Positions 59,124-64,000 of a stretch of 64,000 bases of DNA are shown in pieces. The DNA comes from Blastomyces gilchristii SLH14081 (taxonomy: Eukaryota; Ascomycota; Eurotiomycetes; Onygenales; Ajellomycetaceae). Location: positions 2,322,250 through 2,386,249 of the forward strand of contig NW_003101674.1 of assembly GCF_000003855.2 (NCBI RefSeq), given 5' to 3'. Positions within the stretch are counted from its first letter, which is position 1; the number at the start of each line of letters is the position of its first letter. Below the pieces are notes generated by a model. That model made no database searches and had not been told where the DNA came from. It saw only the letters and a list, made by a program, of their open reading frames with translations. A program made the position numbers and the translations under genes.

Positions 59124-59427
59124 TGTAAGAGATTTACACTGAATAGATTGATATAATATATAGATTTTATAATATAAAAGTGAAAAACATTAGAGAAGAA
59201 AAGAAAGAGAAAGTGCAGAAATCAGTGATTAGAGTGAATATTTATACATATACATAGTAAAGCTTCAGAGTGAAAGAATAGAAATTTCATAAGTTTTTCA
59301 GCTGAGAATTAGTAACTGAGAATTAAAGCTTTAAAGTAAAAGAATAGAAGTCTATGAAGTGTAAGAATAGAAATCTATAAAGTGTAATGAAATAGTCTAT
59401 ATAATTGATCAGATGTAGTCTGTTACA
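59124..59427 (-). repeat. Chromovirus LTR, copy A (heavily mutated)
   Basis: 304 nt, begins TGTAAGAGATTTACACTG and ends CTGTTACA, so it has the TG..CA ends of an LTR. It aligns along its whole length with copy B at 59748-60056 but has lost almost all CpG and GG/CC steps. Confidence 0.8.
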
Positions 59428-59747
59428 TTAATCTCTTCTTTTCAGAAGTAATATAGAGTTATAAGTGTGTAATTCTCATCAGTTAAGAGTTACTATCTTA
59501 AATAACACAGAGCTTGAAGTTCAGATTGAATAATTATAGCTGACTTATTTCACAAGATATTATCAGCTGCAGCTGCAGAGTCTCTTATTAAGAATATTTT
59601 TAATCTCTTATTCAAGTTCATTATCTTCTTCTATAATTTCTAGCAGCTGCTACTTAAAAGTAAGTTGAGAAGAAAATGAATCAGTGATAGTGTAGTGAAG
59701 TAAGCTTATATAAAAAATATCATGAATTTCTACTAATATATCAAGAT
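59428..59747 (-). repeat. Duplicate of the chromovirus 3' internal end
   Basis: 320 nt that align with 60057 to about 60355, next to LTR B. On the minus strand this is the end of the polyprotein with the chromodomain remnant plus the short 3' untranslated part. It stops exactly where LTR B begins, so LTR A plus this piece form a direct duplication of 624 nt. Confidence 0.75.
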
Positions 59748-60056
59748 TGTAAGAGGCCTACACTGAATAGATCGGTATAATATTGATAGGTCTTATATAA
59801 CAAAGATAAAAATGTTAGAGAAGGAAAGAAAGAGAAAGTGCAAGAATCAGTAATTGAGATGAATATTTATACACATATGTGATGGTGTACACAGTGGAGC
59901 TTCGGGGCGGGAGAATATACACGTGTTTGTAGCAGCCGAGGATCAGTGATTGAGAATGACTGAGAATCAGAGTGTACACATTCAAGAATGAAGTGATTGG
60001 AATCTGTGGAGTGTAACAGAATAGTCTATATGATTAATCAGGCACAGCCTGCTACA
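59748..60056 (-). repeat. Chromovirus LTR, copy B (less mutated)
   Basis: 309 nt, begins TGTAAGAGGCCTACACTG and ends GCCTGCTACA. It keeps several CpG steps (for example CTTCGGGGCGGGAG near 59896 and ACACGTG near 59919) that copy A has lost. Confidence 0.85.
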
Positions 60057-61325
60057 TTAGTCTCTTCTTCCAGAAGCAGTTCTCATCAGTCAAGAACTGC
60101 TGTTTCAGATAACATGAAACTCAGAGTTCAGATCAGTTAATTATAGTCAACTCATTTTATAAGATATTACTAACTACAGTTATGAGATCTCTTATCAAGA
60201 ATATTCTCAATCTCTCACTCAAGCTCATTATCTTCTTCTATGATGTCTGATGACTGTTAGTCAGAAGTCAGTTGAGAAGAGAATGAATTGATGACAGTAT
60301 AGCAAAGTAAGCTTATATGAAATATATTATAAATTTCTGATGATGTGTTAAGATAGTAGTTATAACTATGTAGAACTTTTATCACTTTATACTTGATATG
60401 ACAGTAATCTAGTGTACAAGATGAACATGTGATTTATATATTCTTAAGATTCAATCATATCAGATCTTCTATCTTATATTATTCAGCAGAGTCTCAGTGA
60501 ATATTAATTTAATTCTCTTGATCTTATTTCACAGTTGTCATGAAGATCTCTGCTCAATCATGAGTATTTCAGAGTTTTATTACTATATTATTAGTAATCT
60601 GAATCAGATTGTAAGAGTTTAGTGTGAACTGTGTGATCTCTAGAAGATTCAACACTTTCATGTGATATTCATGTGTAAGAAAGAATAGACTTATATCTAT
60701 TAAAATAGTATCTTAACTGTTGATAGCAATCTCTGTGTGTAGAAGAAGATTATATTAATCATTTTATAAGTAATTACAGAACTTATAAAGATAATTCTTC
60801 ACAGTCTGAATTGTCTGTTCTGATATATTATCAGTCTCAGAATGATAGACAGTTGATAGATAGTATATAATCTTGAGAACTTGACAGATTCTTGTTCAGA
60901 GAGTACTTACAAATTGACAGTCTTAATCTGATACTATAGATCTCAGTAATTCATGCATTCAATAGAATGAGCTCTGTAGAAAAGCTTCAGCAACTTGTTC
61001 AGTATTTATCTTATTACAAGATTTCAATATTATATCTTTGCTCAGTTAATTCACAATGATCAGAATGTTTCTACAACTCTTACTCTCAGATAGATTGACA
61101 GTGAAGTTAATTACTACATCTCATCAGATTCTATCAGAGATATTAAGTGATTTTAATAGATCTTTTCTACAGTTCTTTCATGAGATAATAGAAAAACAGT
61201 GATTACAGTTTCAGACAAAATATCTGATACTGTTTAATATCTCAGATCAGTAGAACTCTCAGAAGATCATTCTATACAGTTATTTATAACCTGAATAATC
61301 AGTTATACACAAATCATGCATCTCT
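59748..61325 (-). mobile_element. Ty3/Gypsy chromovirus remnant (integrase, chromodomain, LTR)
   Basis: Minus-strand element, its 3' part only. Reading from high to low coordinates: a zinc-binding-like piece near 61300, an integrase core with LSESKSCRNILIIV, LSKDIILKSCNKI, the DxxxQF region at about 60911-60940 (now SD-stop-DCQF) and YHSETDN at about 60819-60850, then NYLYKFCNYL and FFLTHEYH, then a chromodomain remnant at about 60090-60260 (EIENILDKRSHNCS, QYLIK) and the LTR. Many in-frame stops and Gly-to-Glu/Asp, Arg/Trp-to-stop changes make it dead. The upstream part (RT, RNase H, gag) is cut off by the LINE at 61325. Confidence 0.85.
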
Positions 61326-61350
61326 TATTATTATTATTATTATTATTATT
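61325..61350 (-). repeat. (TAA)n LINE tail
   Basis: About eight TAA units (TTA on the plus strand) at the junction between LINE 3' end and chromovirus pol. This junction defines the insertion point. Confidence 0.85.
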
Positions 61351-64000
61351 CTTCAATTATAGATGTATGCAGTCAGAGACTATGACATCTACCTGAGAAC
61401 TTTTAGTTCTCAGGGTTTTTTCTATATCTGTAAAGTTAACTATTATACATTCATCAATTTCAGATATGCAAAATCAGAAAATTCCAGCTCAGAATACAAA
61501 AACTGTTTACAAATTGCAGTATTTTAACATCTTCTAATACTTTGAAACCATTTGACAATATCATGACAAAGGAAAAGAGAAAGAGAACACAGTCTTAAAG
61601 ATAGACACATTAAATAGATAGATAGAAAGAAATTGAAAGAAAAAGATAAAGTAAAGAGAGACTGTAACAAAACAAATTATTAAAAGATAGTGTATAGCTG
61701 TTTTAACAGACTATATCTGATTGATTTCCCCCTCTTCATATTCAGATAATTCTGAATTTAGTCATTTTCTTGTAGCTGCTTGAGTTTCTGATAGAAAGTC
61801 TATTAAGTATTTAATTCCTGTCTCAGTTGAGAATAAGAATCTCATATTTAATTGATTTAGATTATACTTCTCTTTCAATCTGGCTCTGAGATTATTGTAT
61901 AATGCACAGTGCATTACAATATACTCAGGATTCTCATTTGCATTGCAGAATGAGCATTCTATTGAGTCAAATCTATCATCAAATCTTTGTATATAAGATT
62001 TGAAATAGCTATGTCCTAGTTTCAGCTGTATTATAGATGAGAATATTTTCTTTTTACATTTAATTGAATAAGATTTTCACTTAGGTTTTGTTTCAAATCT
62101 TGAATAATGTATACTCTTCTTTTGTTTCTGCCAGCTTTCATTTCACTTGTCTAAACAAGATTCTTTTATTTTTCTCTTTATAAAAGACCAGGACATAATT
62201 TTTTGAATAGATCTGCTTAATTCTGCACTCTTTTTTACAGCTGAATCAGCCAATTCATTGCCATGTATATTCATATGAGCAGGAACTCAGTGCAGATGAA
62301 TTATTAGCTTTGATGTTCTTCTCTTTTGAATTTTCAAAACAGAGTTTAAGATCAGTTCAAGATTCATTTAATCATTATGAATCTGACTATTTCTAAGTCT
62401 TTTTAAAGCAGCTTGACTATCAGAGAATATTCATGCCTCTTTCAAACTATTTCCTCTTTTATGAGATTTTATTTCTATGAGTTTGAAAGCTTTCACTATT
62501 ACAAATAGTTCAGCATCAAAGACTTCAGATTCACAGCCTAGATTCCAGAAATCTGAGATAAAATTAATATTATCTTCAGTATAAGCAATGCCTGCGCCTA
62601 ATCTATTCAGATTCTCATTTTTTGAGTCATCTGAATAAATCAGAATAGAGTCTTTTATATTGATTGTAGAAATCCTCTTCAAATACTGTTCATATTCTTT
62701 CTCTTTTGATAGTTCACTTATTTGTAAGTTTATAAGAGATTCAAGCTTTTCTCTTCAGAAAGATAACTTCTCATGATTCACTTTTTCAACATTTAAAGAA
62801 GAAAATTGATTTTTAATCAGAGAGCATAGTCTATAAAGTTGAGAAGGCATTTTCTTTAAAGAATTATTTTCATTGCAATCAAGAAATCTATTTCAATCCA
62901 GTTCATTTCCAGAGTTAATTGATGAAAATGAAGAAGAGACTCTTTCTCTGATTATATGATTTGAGCTCATCTTTATAACTCTCAGCACATAGTTCATACA
63001 GGCCTTTTCAAATCTAATAGCAGAAGAAGAAATTGAAGCTTCAATTTCCATTGCTTTAATAGAAGATGATTTGAATGCTTCTAGAATTCTTCTCAAGACT
63101 CTGTTTTGCAGACTTTGAAAGAGTTCAGTAAAATTCTCTTAATTATTTCATCAAACTTGAACTTCATAATCAGCTACTGATGTAATACAGGCTACATATA
63201 ACTGTTTCATAGCTTGGAAGAATAGACTTCTTGCTGTATTTGATAGTCTGATTATGTTATTCAATAGCCTTTCTGCCTTGACAGTTCTTTGTTGAATGTG
63301 ATATTTAAAATTCAACTTGGAGTTTAATCATACTTCTAATTATTTAACATTTACACTGGGTTTAATCTCTCTATTTAAAAGAGTTAGAGATAGTTCTTTC
63401 TCATTGAATCTAGAAAAGAAATAAATTAACTCAGTTTTATTCATATCAAATTGAATTTAATTGATATCTGCTTTAATAAAGATTTTCTTTGCAGCTTCTT
63501 CAATCACTTTCAAATTCTCTTTGATAGTTTTTGAGCTGTAGACTAGATCAATATTATCCATATAACTCAGAGATTGTACTATTCTCATATTTCTATTTTT
63601 GAATAGATATGCAGTGTATATTGCAAATAAAATAGATAAGATTGAAGATTCTTGTGATACTTCTATTTTTATCTCAGTCTTGTCTTATTTCATTTCATCA
63701 AAGAAAAGTTGTATGATTCTTTTAGATATAAAACAGTTAACTCATTTTATTAGAGAAAGTGGCATTTTTAACATCTTCAAAGTCTGAATTAACTTTGACT
63801 TTGAAACATGATCAAATGCTTCTTTTATGTCAATAAAAACTGCAGTTGAGATCAGACCTTCATGCTTGCTATTTGAATATTATGAACAACTGAGAGAACA
63901 GTGTCAATTGCAGAACACTGTTTTCTATCTCTCATTTATTCACTGAATAAAAGAGAATCACTTATAGAGCTTATAAAAGATAGTTAAGTAGCTATTATCT
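61325..64000 (-). mobile_element. Tad/I-like LINE remnant (reverse transcriptase, RNase H), runs off the window
   Basis: Minus-strand non-LTR retrotransposon. The 3' end carries a (TAA)n tail at 61325-61350, as in I-type LINEs. Going 5' (upward): a C-terminal zinc-finger-like piece CSFCNANENPEYIVMHC at about 61925-61975; RNase H at about 62230-62650 with IYSDDSK, CESEVFDAELFVI, FSDSQAALKRLR and VPAHMNIHGNELAD; a linker; and reverse transcriptase at about 63200-63950 with AVFIDIKEAFDHVSKSKL, SQESSILSILFAIY and the catalytic YMDNID (YxDD family position, second Asp changed) at about 63549-63568. Trp codons are repeatedly TGA and motif Gly are Glu or Asp, so the copy is inactive. The 5' end lies beyond 64000. 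Confidence 0.9.

Noticed and set aside
58371..61320. CRISPR-like or defence arrays in the repeat block
   Set aside because: Repeats are LTR-scale duplications and retroelement coding remnants; no short regular repeats with spacers, and the genome is eukaryotic.
61325..64000. Idea that TGA encodes Trp (alternative genetic code, mitochondrial insert)
   Set aside because: TGG is also used for Trp in the same element, other stops (TAA) occur at Gln/Arg positions, and Gly-to-Asp/Glu and Pro-to-Ser changes show the same GG-to-GA/CC-to-TC mutation.

Overview
The window looks like nuclear DNA of a filamentous ascomycete, most likely a eurotiomycete; Onygenales is my best guess but is not proven. The signs are short GT..AG introns (37 to about 75 nt in the intact genes), Zn2Cys6 regulators, an Srk/Rck2-type kinase, long gene-poor spacers with many homopolymers and microsatellites, the recurrent intergenic motif TACGGAGTA, and a sharp switch at about 58.4 kb into an AT-rich, CpG-poor block of hypermutated retrotransposons (GC-poor isochore).

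Layout. 0-10 kb: a possible gene 3' end, a decayed DUF7730/F-box-like relic (2.3-3.1 kb), a secreted Tyr/Pro/Ser/Thr-rich repeat protein (3.9-6.0 kb, minus) and an MCT-like MFS permease (8.6-10.2 kb, minus). 10-13.5 kb: spacer with an AT-rich island. 13.5-16.2 kb: an 8-exon SVOP-like MFS transporter with a 13-nt microexon (minus). 16-21.7 kb: spacer with long simple repeats. 21.7-24.1 kb: an Srk1/Rck2 MAPK-activated kinase (minus). 24-29 kb: spacer. 29.3-31.4 kb: a serine carboxypeptidase (S10) pseudogene. 34.8-37.6 kb: a 912-aa disordered protein. 38.7-42.4 kb: a small unknown protein (minus) head-to-head with a Leu3-like Zn2Cys6 factor. 43.3-45.7 kb: a GRDP/DUF1399 protein with one in-frame stop (minus). 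47.6-51.1 kb: an F-box/propeller protein ending in a CaaX-like motif (minus). 52.2-53.9 kb: an SRPK-like kinase pseudogene. 54.4-56.7 kb: a second Zn2Cys6 factor. 57.9-58.4 kb: a pyrimidine-rich minisatellite. 58.4-64 kb: a Ty3/Gypsy chromovirus remnant interrupted by a Tad/I-like LINE that runs off the window.

Exon joins were worked out by hand for seven multi-exon genes. The summed coding lengths divide by three in every case, which supports the models: SVOP-like 576 aa, Srk 636 aa, small unknown 229 aa, Leu3-like about 845 aa with unresolved start, GRDP 764 codons, F-box 1117 aa, second Zn2Cys6 factor 687 aa. The MCT-like gene has one in-frame 75-nt intron (529 aa spliced).

The genes form no evident operon or biosynthetic cluster; they look like independent housekeeping, signalling and surface genes. 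I see no convincing new defence or mobile system. The most unusual signals are the mutational context of the repeats (GpG to GpA and CpG loss while CpA is kept, unlike classical RIP), a near-identical ~100-bp segment shared by the two pseudogene loci 21 kb apart, a duplicated 3' end of the chromovirus with unequal mutation load, and the single nonsense codon in an otherwise well-kept GRDP gene.
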